A stretch of 64,000 nucleotides of DNA, taken from positions 18,451,573 through 18,515,572 of the forward strand of contig JACGWO010000011.1 of the NCBI GenBank assembly GCA_034509735.1, written 5' to 3'. Under the pieces are notes generated by a model, which was given only the letters and a program-made list of their open reading frames with translations, searched no databases and was not told the origin of the DNA. The DNA is from Sesamum alatum. Lineage: Eukaryota > Streptophyta > Magnoliopsida > Lamiales > Pedaliaceae. A program made the translations under genes and the position numbers. Of the stretch, positions 1 to 10,436 are shown one piece after another (positions within the stretch are counted from its first letter, which is position 1; each line of letters opens with the position of its first letter).

Positions 1-1716
1 TTATGCGTTGTGGTCATATTGAGATTGACCAACACCTTATCACCGCGTTAGTGGAAAGATGGAGACCCAAGACCCATACTTTCCATTTTCCCATTGGTGA
101 GGCGACTGTTTCACTATAGGACATCGCCATTTTGTGGACTCTTCCGATTGAGGGGACTCTTATCACAGGGGTAGATACACGGCGAAGTACTCTAGAATAA
201 CAACAATACTGCACTGAGATATTAGGATTTATTCCGGCGGCTGGTGCATTTAAGGGCTCCCGGCTAAATCTACCAGTCTTGCATAACTGGTTGATGGCCA
301 ATACGTGTGATGACGACAACCCTTTGGAGGAAGTGCTGCAAGAGGCACGAGTATGTCTCTGTGTCTCATTGGTGGTATGTTCTTTCCCGATCCTAATGGC
401 AACTCGGTGTCGTTGTTGTATTTGCGACATATGGAGGATATCCATGAAGGTGGTACCTCAAACTGGGGTACAACGGTGTTGGCATATATGTACATGGAGT
501 TGTGTACAACATCGCAAAAAAGGAAAGCAAATATAGGTGGAGCTATGCAGTTGCTCCAAATATGGGCCTGGGCTCATATTACCACTATAGCGCCAATTCG
601 GGCAAGTACAGAATTAGATATACGCCCTCAAATAATTGATGATGAAAACGTTCTACCGAGTCCTCCACTTGCCGCAAGGTATGCTAAAATTTTACGTATA
701 TGTAATCATATAACTTGAAATCTTGTCTAAATACTTTGTATTTGTCTATTTTTTTAGGTGGTCGTGTCATGTTTCCCGAACGCATACGGCACACAATGCG
801 TTGCGTATCATTCGGGATATATTTGACCGGATGCAAGAAAATGAGGTATTAATCATTATGGGCATTATTAGTGTTGATCTTGAATATAGATTATGAGTAT
901 GTTAATGAAGTGGTTTTAATGATGCAGTTTGTCTGGTCACCATATAAGGGGAATATACCAGAAGTCAGTGCTATACCCTGGTATGCTTTTCGCACGCCAT
1001 GGAACATAATATGCCCATTGATACATTATGCCATTGTGGAGATGCATCACCCAGAACGGGTGCTCTGCCAGTTTGAACTGGTCCAGGACATTCCCCGAAC
1101 CCCTAGTAAGTGAAAGACGCTTACACACATTCGATCGACGGGGACGCCCGGACATGGATTGGGCATGGTTCCATTGAGATTATGTTGCTCAGTGGAATGT
1201 CTTGGAAGCACTACGGGTAGAGAAACCTTCGGTCGGAAGTGGGGCGTTCCACAGTGCCAGATTATACGAACTGGTACCATCAAATTACCCGACTGCAAAT
1301 ATCATACAGTACCCTGCAGACCGATACATCCGGATATCAACCAACAAATCCAAGTGACTGGGAATATGTGGTAAGCATAAGTTGTGTTTATTTTATTTGT
1401 GACTTTTATATATGTTTGATTATATTTCATATATGTTGCAGTCAGACAAACTCGAACAATTGTTGATTGAATATGATTCCATGGGAACGGATAATCAGCG
1501 GACGAGACTGCGAAAGGGAATTTGTGAAATTTTGAATTTTACACGTTCACGTTATCCTGCTGTTGGAGGAGGACCCTACGTGCATGCAACTGATGAGTCA
1601 GGTCCTTCTACATCATATCACCAAGCCGGTCCCTGGACGTCATATCCACAAGCCGGTCCCTGGACGTCATATCACCAAGCCGGCCCTTCTACATACACGC
1701 CTCTGGCACTGGATCA
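1..1716 (+). pseudogene. Plant mobile domain (PMD/MAIN-like) gene, broken; exons about 1-682, 758-845, 928-1370, 1442-1716
   Basis: Translated pieces in order match the plant mobile domain family (MAIN-like proteins, often labelled serine/threonine phosphatase 7 long form): RCGHIEIDQHLITALVERWR near the start, GGMFFPDPNGN and NWGTTVLAYMYMELC in the middle, RTHTAHNALRIIRDIFDRMQ in exon 2, VWSPYKGNIPEVSAIPWYAF in exon 3 and a QAGPWTSY repeat tail. Introns have plausible gt/ag borders (682/758, 845/928, 1370/1442). It is dead: in-frame stops at TAG after VSL (near 116), TAA after STLE (near 198) and TGA after AWFH (near 1170), and a frameshift near 350. The 5' end lies outside the window. The family occurs both as host genes and inside Mutator and Gypsy transposons; the MULE fragment just downstream on the other strand favours a transposon origin. 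Confidence 0.75.
1613..1693 (+). repeat. Tandem repeat, three 27-bp units in the PMD tail
   Basis: Units start at 1613, 1640 and 1667 with TCATAT; each encodes SYxQAGPxT. The third unit diverges at its end, changing WT to ST. The repeat length is a multiple of three, so it kept the reading frame of the PMD C-terminal tail. Confidence 0.85.
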
Positions 1717-2341
1717 TTATTTAAGAAACTATCGGCTTCTGGCTCGATATTCATATCGTAATTCTCTTCATCGTTATATGTAGATGGACCCGCATAATTT
1801 TCATTTATCCCAACATTGTATGTTGATGGACCTATAAAATCTTCATTAATCCCAACATTGCATGTTGATGGACCTGCAAAATCTTCATTAATCCCAAGCC
1901 TGCCCATCGCTTGTGTAATTGCTGGCAATTGTGCTGAATCTTGTGTTAACATAGACATGTAGGTTCCCCAATCACCAACAAACTGGTCATCAGCTACGAT
2001 ATTTTCATACACTGTTTCTGCTTCAACAAAAATATCAACGGTCGAATAGCCATATACTGGATCGAAAAAACACTGCAAATCTCCATCATTCTTAATATGT
2101 GATACCATCTCTCGCCATCGACCAGCATTACATATTGTGTATTTAAAAAATATTTGTAACTTAAACTCACCCTACGGAGGCCAAGTACTTCAAACAAAAT
2201 TTACTCGAGTTCAACAAACGTAGTACTACGACATATTCGTTTAAATCCAACTTCAGGACAATCATATCTCACGCAATCATATGAATCAATTCATTGACCT
2301 CCATAAAATATAACAATCATAATATTATTTTGATCTGCCAT
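1689..2341 (-). pseudogene. MULE (MuDR-type) transposase N-terminal fragment, broken
   Basis: Reading the - strand from an ATG at 2341 gives MADQNNIMIVIFYGG, a stop, then a region ending ILFEVLGLRR, and after a probable short intron or frameshift GRWREMVSHIKNDGDLQCFF, VEAETVYENIVADDQFVGDW and a tail of GINEDFAGPSTYNV repeats ending in an acidic stretch. This order (short beta-rich head, EVLGL motif, acidic and repetitive linker before the Mutator DNA-binding domain) resembles the N-terminus of plant MULE proteins; the DNA-binding, DDE and zinc domains are absent because the sequence runs into the convergent PMD fragment near 1700. At least two in-frame stops (after YGG-Q and after VELE) show it is dead. 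Recognition rests on N-terminal flavour only, so the family call is moderate. Confidence 0.5.
1783..1900 (-). repeat. Tandem repeat of about 42 bp, three units
   Basis: The phrase ATGTTGATGGACC followed by AAATCTTCATTAATCCCAAC recurs about every 42 bp. On - each unit encodes 14 residues of the type GPSTYNVGINEDFA. The unit length is a multiple of three, and the GPSTY core also occurs in the PMD tail on the opposite strand. Confidence 0.75.
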
Positions 2342-2564
2342 GTCTTAAAAAAAAAAACGCCACTACGAATACAAATAAGAGCATAAATATAATCAGTATT
2401 AGTAAAGATAACTTACTTATGTTTCAAACGTGCAAGAATTATAGCGATTTTCGTGCACCTTTTCCACCAAAACTGGAGGAGAACAATTCACCCGAGAGTA
2501 AGGAAAGGAAAAAAAATTGATCTGTTGTGTAATTTGAACTGCAAAAGTGAAACGCAGGAGGAGG

Positions 2565-2656
2565 TATTTATAAATAAAGAAACCGATGTTAAAAACATCA
2601 GTTTCTTTGCAGTATAATGCATGCTGAGCAGCATGCATGAAGGGACGCATGCATGC
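2565..2656 (-). promoter_or_regulatory. Probable promoter of the - strand MULE fragment: TATA box, hairpin and RY motifs
   Basis: Read on -, the palindromic TATTTATAAATA (2565-2576) lies about 225 bp upstream of the ATG at 2341 and could act as a TATA box. Immediately upstream is a 15-bp stem with one mismatch (arms 2576-2590 and 2594-2608, loop AAA). Further upstream are GCATGCAT (2631-2638) and GCATGCATGC (2647-2656), the RY/Sph core known in seed-specific plant promoters as a B3-factor target. Function is inferred from motif and spacing only. Confidence 0.45.
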
Positions 2657-2727
2657 AGTGCACGCTTCCCCATGTAGCTTTTTGAAGTCAATACGTAGAA
2701 TTGAGCATGATATATAGTGTTTATAAT

Positions 2728-3450
2728 GTGCTAAAATTACAAGGGAAATGTATTTTATATTATATTTTACAAAACTATATAAAAGACCAACTAATCTAAC
2801 ATTTCATATCCCCAACATTATTATTAAAATTAATTTTCATCTTCGTATATATATATTTGATATGTATATGTATGTACTTATTTTTAAAGCATTTAAACAT
2901 TCACCAGCAATGTATAACGTCATATCACCAGCAACGTGTAACGTCGAGGATCCACTAGAAGAAAATTTATTATTGGCTACAAATTTATTAGCTATGGACT
3001 AAAACCATGGTAAATAATTATTAATAACTATGGTTAAACAAAAACCGTTACAAAAACCTAGATTATCCACCATGAAAGCTCTTTTTGCCATGGTTATGAG
3101 TCATAGCAAATGTTTTTGCTATGGTCTTTTAGCCATGGCAAAGATTTTAGCCACACTCACAAATACCATGGTGAATAACCGTTGTGACCGTTGTGAATGA
3201 TTATTCCCTACGGCTATTTGTTTTTAACCATGGCAATTAGCCATGGTTAAATGTTAAATTTTTTCTAGTGGGAGAATATATAGAGTGGGTTCGGATGTGC
3301 TAAAATTGCAAGGGAAGTGTATTTTTAATTATATTTTACAAAACTATATAAAAGACCAATTAATCAAACATTTCATATCCCCAACATTATTATTAAAACT
3401 AATTTTCATCTTCACATATATATAGATATACTTATTTTCTCGAGCATTTA
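2728..3450. repeat. Direct duplication of about 160-170 bp flanking a CACTA element
   Basis: The segments 2728-2898 and 3297-3450 are near-identical (both run from GTGCTAAAATT through TTTCATATCCCCAACATT to a GCATTTAAA end). Between them lies a CACTA-like miniature element. The second copy continues into the beta-glucosidase promoter relic. Either a local tandem duplication or recombination around the transposon would give this. Confidence 0.8.
2953..3270. mobile_element. CACTA-type miniature element (318 bp)
   Basis: The left end CACTAGAAGAAAATTT is matched in inverted form by AAATTTTTTCTAGTG at the right end. Inside, the short motif ACCATGG/CCATGG with flanking AT runs recurs many times in both orientations, like the subterminal repeats of CACTA elements. 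No coding capacity. A clean 3-bp target duplication is not visible. Confidence 0.7.
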
Positions 3451-3469
3451 AAAATAACTAGTTTCTTTT

Positions 3470-4660
3470 CTCTTCTTCTTGAGATCCATGCAAGTGACAA
3501 AGGTGCTATAGTTACTACAACTTTGAATTGTAAAGTCAAGTTATTGATTTAATAATTAACCAAAGAGGTACACATGCGATCTATGTTTGTTATTTTGTTT
3601 TTTTTTTTTCTCTTTATTGGAAAGTGGTACATAATTATTAATAAATAATCAAATCAAATCAAGCATATGGCATTCCCAATAATACATTGAAAATTATTCA
3701 TCTTCATACTTGTTGTCTCAATCCTCTAAAAAATAACCAGAGATATAATTTTAAATTATCGTAGTTTTTTTTGAAAGTTATGTTGGTTTCAATGATGGTT
3801 CTTTCACTTTTAAGGGAGAGAAAAGGGAAGATCTCTTAAAAAGTTTTACTTTAAATTATCTCTTAATATTCACTTTCATAAATCAGATTACAAGTCCTTA
3901 TAGGCCTAAAGTTTCCAATAATCACAAAATTCATACACAAATTAAATACAAAATATAATTCTACATAACAAGTTTCTGGCAATTTTTAATAAAACAGTTA
4001 TAACTTTTTGCAGAGATATTTAATGAACTGAAAATTTTGTACTATTTAATACTAGACTGCATAATTTTAACTTCACACGTGGTTCATTCAAAATGGCAAC
4101 CCTTTGAATTCCAAAAAATGTGTCTGAAAATTTCTTGAAAATCCGTGACTAGTGCAAATAAGAAGGAAAATTTTATTCTTTATGAGATCTGCGAAAGTCT
4201 CTTGGCCCCTCTTTGTTCATCTTTAATATATTTCTCATGTTCTTGAGATCCCTGTCACTGCCAGGCAACAAATATGAATAATTAATGAAATGGTGGAAAA
4301 CGTGATAGTAGTAAACAAACTAGAGAATGCTTATAGCTTAGCATGGATATATATATATATATAACTACATTATATTGTAAATATTGGCATTATTATCTCT
4401 ATTTCAATATGATTGGTGAGGGATGAATTGATAGCTTGTAACTTAAACACACTTCACCCTTCGTAAATTGGAGAATCATTTCTCTTTCAAATGCCAAAAT
4501 TTTTTTTTTACAATGCTTGAAGAAGTATTTAAATAGCTTTTATGCCCTTATCGTGATTTTTGCCTCATCAATGATATAAACAAAAAAATAAAAAAAAAAT
4601 TAGGTGACAAATTTATTGTATTATATATGGAAGAGGAGGCATCATATATTGTTAAAATAC
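3470..4660 (+). other. Relic copy of the beta-glucosidase upstream region
   Basis: Several blocks align in order with the promoter of the gene at 24975: TTCTTGAGATC at 3476 and 4241 with 24624; an ACCAAAGA-GTAC block at 3558 with 24696; AATGGTGGAAAACGTGAT at 4285 with 24771; AGGCATCATA-ATTGTTAAAA at 4637 with 24844. The blocks are separated by AT-rich insertions and the first part appears twice. No recognisable exon follows, so this is a decayed duplicate of the promoter, perhaps all that is left of a tandem beta-glucosidase copy. Confidence 0.6.
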
Positions 4661-5384
4661 TATAATTATATACGTTGCATAAACTTATCGTGGAATTTTT
4701 TATATGACTCTCCTCGATTGTATGTACTTGTTGAATTTGTATGATTATCAAAATACTATACGGTAATTTACTTTGTATGTTTTTTTTTATGTTCAACAAT
4801 AGTAGATATCCGTATACATTATAGTTCTTTTCTTTTTTATAACATTATATTTGGACGAGGTGATAAAATAGAACATGACTTTATTAATTTTGCTAACATA
4901 ATTAAAAAATAAAAAATTATAGTGAAAATTAATTAATTATGACATTTTGTCTGCAGGCGAGACCAACATATTAATCATAGTTTAAAAAACATTTCAAATT
5001 TTGATGAAATTTAAGTTTTCATAATTGTTTTGCTGGTCGAAATGAAAATATTGATTTATCATGATTCTTAAGTAATAGTTGTAATTGATAATGTAGGAAA
5101 TATTTCATTATTTTGTAGGCAAAGGGGAAGAATTAAATCCCTAATATTCATTTTAATAATTTCTTGTTGAATGTGTTAAATCTGAAATATTTTATAAATT
5201 ATATAGCAGAAAAAATAGTAACAATATAATTAAAAAAATTAAAATTGTATTTAAAATATACAGACAAATTTAAAAAAATAAAAAACACAAAACCCAACCC
5301 TAATCTAAATTGGGATCAGGCTCTCTGTCTTCTGCCTCGTCATCACGCCTGGGGATCAGTTGGACCCTAGGACGACTAGTGACA
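4661..5384. other. AT-rich spacer, nothing recognised
   Basis: No coding frame of interest and no clear repeat. A slightly GC-richer patch (about 5285-5390, CAAACCCAACCCTAATC and following) resembles retroelement debris but cannot be assigned. Confidence 0.5.
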
Positions 5385-6083
5385 CCGAGTACCCTTGATA
5401 TTTATTTTCGTCCAGTAAATAGATCCATCAGTTAGTAAAATTCACCCAATTTTGCTATCATCAACAAAAAAGTTGAATGAAAAGTTATATTTACCCTAAT
5501 TTACTTACAAACTCATTGTAGATCAAACAAATCTTTTATAATCAAATTATTCTTATAAGGGTGAAGATGCATATCCTCGTATGCATTCGTGTGAGAAGAT
5601 GATAAGGGTAGTTTGGCTAGAAAAAAATTATATGGCCTGTAATAAGTCAATTGGGGGTAAATACGAATTTTCGTGCATTTTTTTGTTGATATGATAACAA
5701 AAATTACGTGAATTTTGACTAACGGATGAATCTATTTATTGAAAGAAAACAAATGTTAGAGGTACTAGATATAATTTCTCAAACCATTATCATTATAATA
5801 ATAATAACATATGTTGAGCAACACAATGACAATAATGTTTTGTTACAATATCATTATATTTATTCTTTCATTAATTATTAATAATGACATCTTAAACACA
5901 ACTATTATCATATTAAATCAAGAACTATTGTTAGTTGACACATCAATATAATGATAGTTTTGGGCATAATTGACCCTTATAATTGGGATAATTACACTGT
6001 TGTTCTTTGAGGTTTGATGTAATTACACGTAAATTTCCTATGGTTTGAGAAATTATATCTAATACCTCTAACATTTGTTTTCT
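5385..6083. mobile_element. Foldback or miniature-element remnants, interrupted by Copia
   Basis: An arm at about 5390-5480 (GTAAATAGATCCATCAGTTAG...) is repeated inverted at about 5690-5765. A second pair of arms carries AAACAAATGTTAGAGGTA at 5747 and its inverse TACCTCTAACATTTGTTTTCT near 6063. The second unit opens with GGGATAATTACACTGTTG near 5986, the typical start of this plant miniature family. It ends abruptly at about 6083 where Copia leader sequence begins. Between the arms (about 5785-5960) is a further unit that recurs inverted at 28245-28420. Confidence 0.5.
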
Positions 6084-6989
6084 AGAGTCCATGTCCATTT
6101 TATCTAGGGTTTAATATTTGGACATTGGTCCAACCAATGTGAGAGTAATAAATGACCGAGATCTCATAAATAAATATATCAACACATTCATCCATAATGC
6201 ATAAGTAAATTGCATCCATAGCAGTTATATGATAAACAAAATACCATTCATCCATCATAATAACCACATGCAAAATTAAAGCCTAGCACGCCCCTGTTGG
6301 ATGATCACGAGCCCGAATCCTATGCGATCCATTGAGCCCGTAGTGGATCTATGGTCAATCTAGGGTTGGTCCTACACTATTACATTAATAGTAACCCAAT
6401 CATCATTCTGATGGGCCTTGGTCTCTTTTCTCTTTCTTCTCTTTATGGAAACTCCTTGGAACCTCCAGTCTGGGCTCTCCATGTGGACCTTCCTTCTTCT
6501 CCACCAATTACATAAAATTAAAACCTCACTCCTATTCTACTCTCATTACATATTTAAATAGAAACCCCAGCGAAAACCCGGGGGTAGTACATAAGGAGGG
6601 AGGAAGAATGTCTTATTATTCCAAGGCAACTAGAAAGGGAGAAGGAGAAAGCAGAAAAAGAGGCACACAGGCCCAACATAAAATTAAACCATACATTTGG
6701 TCTAGGGCTCGTGATCATCCATTTCCATCCAACGCACGTAATCACATGATCCAATCATATAAAATACATGCTAATATCACATGATTACAAATCATAATTA
6801 TCCAAGATAAAATAAATGCGTAAACGTATGAAAAATATGGTACAACCGTTGGCAATAATATTTTTCCCGTTTTAGGAAGACCCTTCCTCATTATTTCTAG
6901 GTAAATTATCCCCGGGATTCCAAATCCAACATAATTTAACCTCCCAAAAATAATGTCTTAGAAAATAGGCAAAAAATTAAACAAAAAGA

Positions 6990-7230
6990 GAGGTCGCGCG
7001 TCCAGGCGCGCAGGCATCCCAGCGTGCTGGCCTGGCGCGCGCGGCGGGCTTCACTGCCCGTTTGCGCGCGCGCCCGGCCAGCCACCCGGCAGGCTGTCTG
7101 AGCGCAGCCATGCGCGCCTGGCGCAGGCGGCCGCACGCAGGCTCTTTGCCTGCGCGCGTTTGCCTCACCTGTGCGCACGGCCACGAGCGGCCAGCCTTCG
7201 GCAGGCCCGCGTGCTGCTGCGTTTCTTCAT
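6990..7230 (-). other. GC-rich hairpin cluster in the Copia leader (diverged copy)
   Basis: This block is strongly GC-rich in an AT-rich context. Hairpins seen: CGGGC/GCCCG (7045-7049 and 7056-7060, loop TTCACT), CGCAGGC/GCCTGCG (7136-7142 and 7148-7154, loop TCTTT), and GCCAGCC/GGCAGGC with one mismatch twice (around 7078-7094 with loop ACCC, and near 7190-7206 with loop TTC). It occupies the same place, between PBS and gag, as the larger array at 56707-57152. Confidence 0.65.
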
Positions 7231-7416
7231 TTTGTTTCAATTTTCACCCCCGTTTCCCAAGAAAAATAGAAATCCAACAATACCAAAAATCATACGAATT
7301 TAAAAGCAAGAAAACAACATGCTTTAATAATAATACAATCAAGAATTAATTAAAACATGCCAAAACACGTTTCATGCTTAAAACGCACATAAAACCCTAG
7401 GCTTATACACCGAACC

Positions 7417-7430
7417 GGGCTCTGATACCA
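7417..7430 (-). promoter_or_regulatory. Primer-binding site of the truncated Copia
   Basis: On - the sequence TGGTATCAGAGCCC lies directly inside the LTR, one base from its end. This is the usual initiator-methionine tRNA primer site of plant Copia elements. Confidence 0.85.
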
Positions 7431-7431
7431 C

Positions 7432-9404
7432 TGAAAGAATGTGGATCGTCCCAAAAAATAGCGCGAATGCGGAAGCGCGGTATAAAATTAAATAACAAAA
7501 ATTTAAACACGTTGTTACGTAAAAATAAAGAACACGTTCAAGGGGTGTACCATTGAAGTTCCCGAGTGTTCGGTGTATCTCATGAATTAAAAGCATAGAA
7601 ACAATCACAGAGGCCATAGGATTAAAAATAAAAGAGGGATGAAAAGTAAATTGGGACCTACCGATTGTCGTTTTCGTCTTCTAACCGGTACTCACGTTGT
7701 TCCCCGATTTGCACCAAATCTCGTATATGAGATTCTCCAAATTGTGACACGCAATCCACCCACGTATCTTGCACGTCGTGCTAGCGAACAAACAAGTATA
7801 TTGGAGAGGACGGATCAATCACACGTTATTAATTTAATGGGATTAATCCTCCTATGTTCAATTATTCAAGAACAAAAGAACAAGAAAATAATATTCTTGA
7901 GAGAGAGAGAAAGGGCGGACGAGAGGAGAGAGAGCGCGCGAGAGAGAGAGTGTGTGTGTGTGTGTGTTGGAGTTTCATCATCTCTCTAAAGGTGAAGGAC
8001 TAGGAGTATTTATAGAGGAGTTTAATCCTCTTCAAACTCCAACTCTAAAGAAGACCAATTTGACTAGGATTTTGACCTAGTCAAAGTCCTAGTCAAAGTA
8101 GTAATTTGACCTAGTCAAATTGATCCTAGCCATCCATCTCTCCTTTTAATCTCAACCATTAATTTAATTTAATGAAATATTTAAAATCTATTTAAATATT
8201 CCAACGGGCAATATAATAAATATAAATATTTATTCTAGGCCCATTAAATTAATTTTCTAATAAATTTAATTTATTAGATTAATCCCTTTTATCTAATAAA
8301 AGGAATTAATTCTCTCCAAGAAAATAAAGGACCTGATTAAATCCAATTTAATCATTCCATTTCTTCAAATATTTAATTCTAAATTAAATACTTAATGTGT
8401 GTGGATTGTGTGTGACTCTTTAGGTTCACCTTTCAGCTAGACTTGGTCGGATTCCTAGAATCCGCCCGTTACCATGGGTGGCCATCTAGTAACGATCCAT
8501 GGCACTAGAGACTAGCTGAATATTCGGGGATGAACATTTAGGCTCTAACAGTACACTTGTCCTTCCGTCTACGGTCTCACTACTTAGGGTCTAGGGCACG
8601 GAAATTGCAGGTACCCATTTTGGACCTAAGTGTTGGTCTGTCCTTACTAAACGCCGCAAAGGAAACCTTCCCTTCTATTCAGTTACTGTGGCCACAGATT
8701 TTAGGGACAAGACACAGAGCATATGTGAGACTCAACTGGCAATGCCTTTTGACAGGAGACAGATCCTTTTTTGGAAACTACTGTCACTCTGTACACCGGA
8801 GGCGCACTAGACATGGCTTATGACTACTCAAGTGCTTCTTGGCAATCTCTCACCATATCTAAGATACAGCCCTGATATACAGGTAAAGTCAGCAGTTCCT
8901 CAAGTCAAAGGACTTGACCTGTACTGTCGGAACCGGGAACACACGTCATACCTAGCCGACCCTACTCAAGGTCCTCCGTAGGACGATTCCCGCGAGTCAC
9001 CTCAGTCAGCTGCTCCGTAACAGGCTAACCCACTAACACTGCTTAAACGACCTTCGTCACCCGTCGATGAAATACGACAGCAGATGCTTAGTGCAAGTCT
9101 CAAGGGAAATCTCAGTACCCATTTTCGAGATTCCTTGACTTGGAGATTTTCGGACTGATTCGGCGGGACTGATTTCATGGACCTACCTCCAAGTGTAATC
9201 CCAGTCCCCGAAATACGTTTTCAGTCTGTGGGCTTTGTTTGCGTAGTGAACAGATATGTAATGCAGATAAAGTGAACACAAACAAAGTAATGCCAAATGA
9301 ATTTCACTTCTTTATTCATAATAATTTATCAAATCCATGAAATTGTCTAGACATAGGTTACATTTTGCCTGCCAAGATTGGCTACATGGTCGCCTATTCT
9401 AACA
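7432..9404 (-). repeat. Copia LTR, 1973 bp
   Basis: It starts TGAAAGAATG and ends TATTCTAACA on +, matching along its length the LTRs at 49050-51027 and 57375-59354 with frequent substitutions. It contains a - strand TATA box (TATAAATA near 8009-8016) and, upstream of it on -, a W-box array at about 8060-8120 (TTGACT and TTGACC cores in both orientations). CT/GA and GT simple repeats lie at about 7900-7970. Confidence 0.85.
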
Positions 9405-10336
9405 CGCTCAGCCTGTTTGACCGCCTCCTCTGCCTGTCGCAGCCGGTCGAAGATGTCGTTGAAAACCTCCTTATTCCACAGCCAGAGACGTTGCTTTAAC
9501 CGTTTAAGTTTCTCAGCAAACTTGTTCATCCTAGCCCCTAATGTCGGCCGTTCCTAGCTCTCCCTTACCACCCTAAGAACTCCGGATGACGAACCCACAT
9601 GTTCTGAAACCTGAAGGACGTCGGCCCCAGCGCCATAGATGTGCGGACTCTAATCAAAAGAGGGCAGTGGTTAGAGGAGCAGCACGACAAATGGTGTACG
9701 GACGTGATGGGGAATGCGTCAATCCAATCAATGGAGAAAAGAACCCTATCAAGCCTTTGCCAAAGCCTGTGGTCCGTCCAGGTGTATTTGTTTCCCTCAA
9801 AGCCGACATCAATTAAGCCGCTATCAAATATCGCCTCACTGAACTCTTCAATGGAATGGTGGGGCGGGTAGATCCCGTTCGACCTTTCGGACACAGAGAG
9901 CACCGAGTTAAAGTCACCTCCAATGACCCACGAGAAAGGCTGGTCACCCACTGTCCTCATAAAAATCCTATATGCTGTGACGCGTCTGCCTATCACATCG
10001 ACCGTACACAATGGTGCAAAGGACCGGCCCGAGAGAGAACAGGCCCTGGAGGCATAGGTGGAGGAATTGCTCCTCGTCCCAGAGGATTTCATACTCTATG
10101 TGTGCCGCCATAAGACACCAAATACGGTTGTTACAATTCCGCACCGCTGCCTCGTACCCAAATCGCCGACATATCTGAGCTTCATCCCACTGTTTCCGAG
10201 GATCAATGATGCCAACTATGAGCAGCTTTTCTTTCTTACACATGCGCCGTAATATTTTTTCTTTATTTCCGATTCCCCGCGCATTCCAGATGAGCGCATT
10301 CATTGATGAGAGTGGGAAGAAAGGGAACGTGCCCAT
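9405..10336 (-). pseudogene. LINE ORF2 N-terminus: apurinic endonuclease domain, broken
   Basis: Beginning MNALIWNARGIGNK (from about 10303 on -) and continuing in two frames are the motifs of the plant LINE endonuclease: ALIWNARGIGN, IGGDFNSVLS (GDFN), NKYTWTDHRLWQRLDRVLFS and SSNHCPLLIRV, followed by the basic linker MNKFAEKLKRLKQRLWLWNK. Changes against the family are the EP motif reading IIDP, and the final SDH motif reading SNH, which replaces a catalytic residue. A frameshift lies at about 10010-10090. The frame stops at 9404 because the Copia copy is inserted there; reverse transcriptase sequence is not found in the window. It lies directly downstream of ORF1, as in L1-like elements. 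Confidence 0.8.
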
Positions 10337-10436
10337 GCATGACTTCGGGTCATAATCCGGTCAGGTCGTGTAATAGATCGAGCCCGGCGATGTCTACTCC
10401 GGGCCTTGACTTCGACAAAACCCTCGTCATCTGTCG

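Larger units (their letters stand above)
6084..9404 (-). mobile_element. Truncated Copia retrotransposon: 5' leader and 5' LTR only
   Basis: From 6084 the sequence aligns with the leader of the complete Copia at 55630-57374, then the primer-binding site and an LTR. All gag-pol sequence is missing; the left edge abuts a miniature element. The right edge lies inside the LINE at 9404/9405, so this copy landed in the LINE and later lost its 3' two-thirds. The element reads on -. Confidence 0.8.

Noticed and set aside
8557..8823. 88-codon frame present in three Copia LTRs (also 50179-50445 and 58505-58771)
   Set aside because: It runs antisense to the element and differs at about 17 of 88 residues, many non-conservative, between the diverged copies; it is broken in the solo LTR. 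Probably chance.
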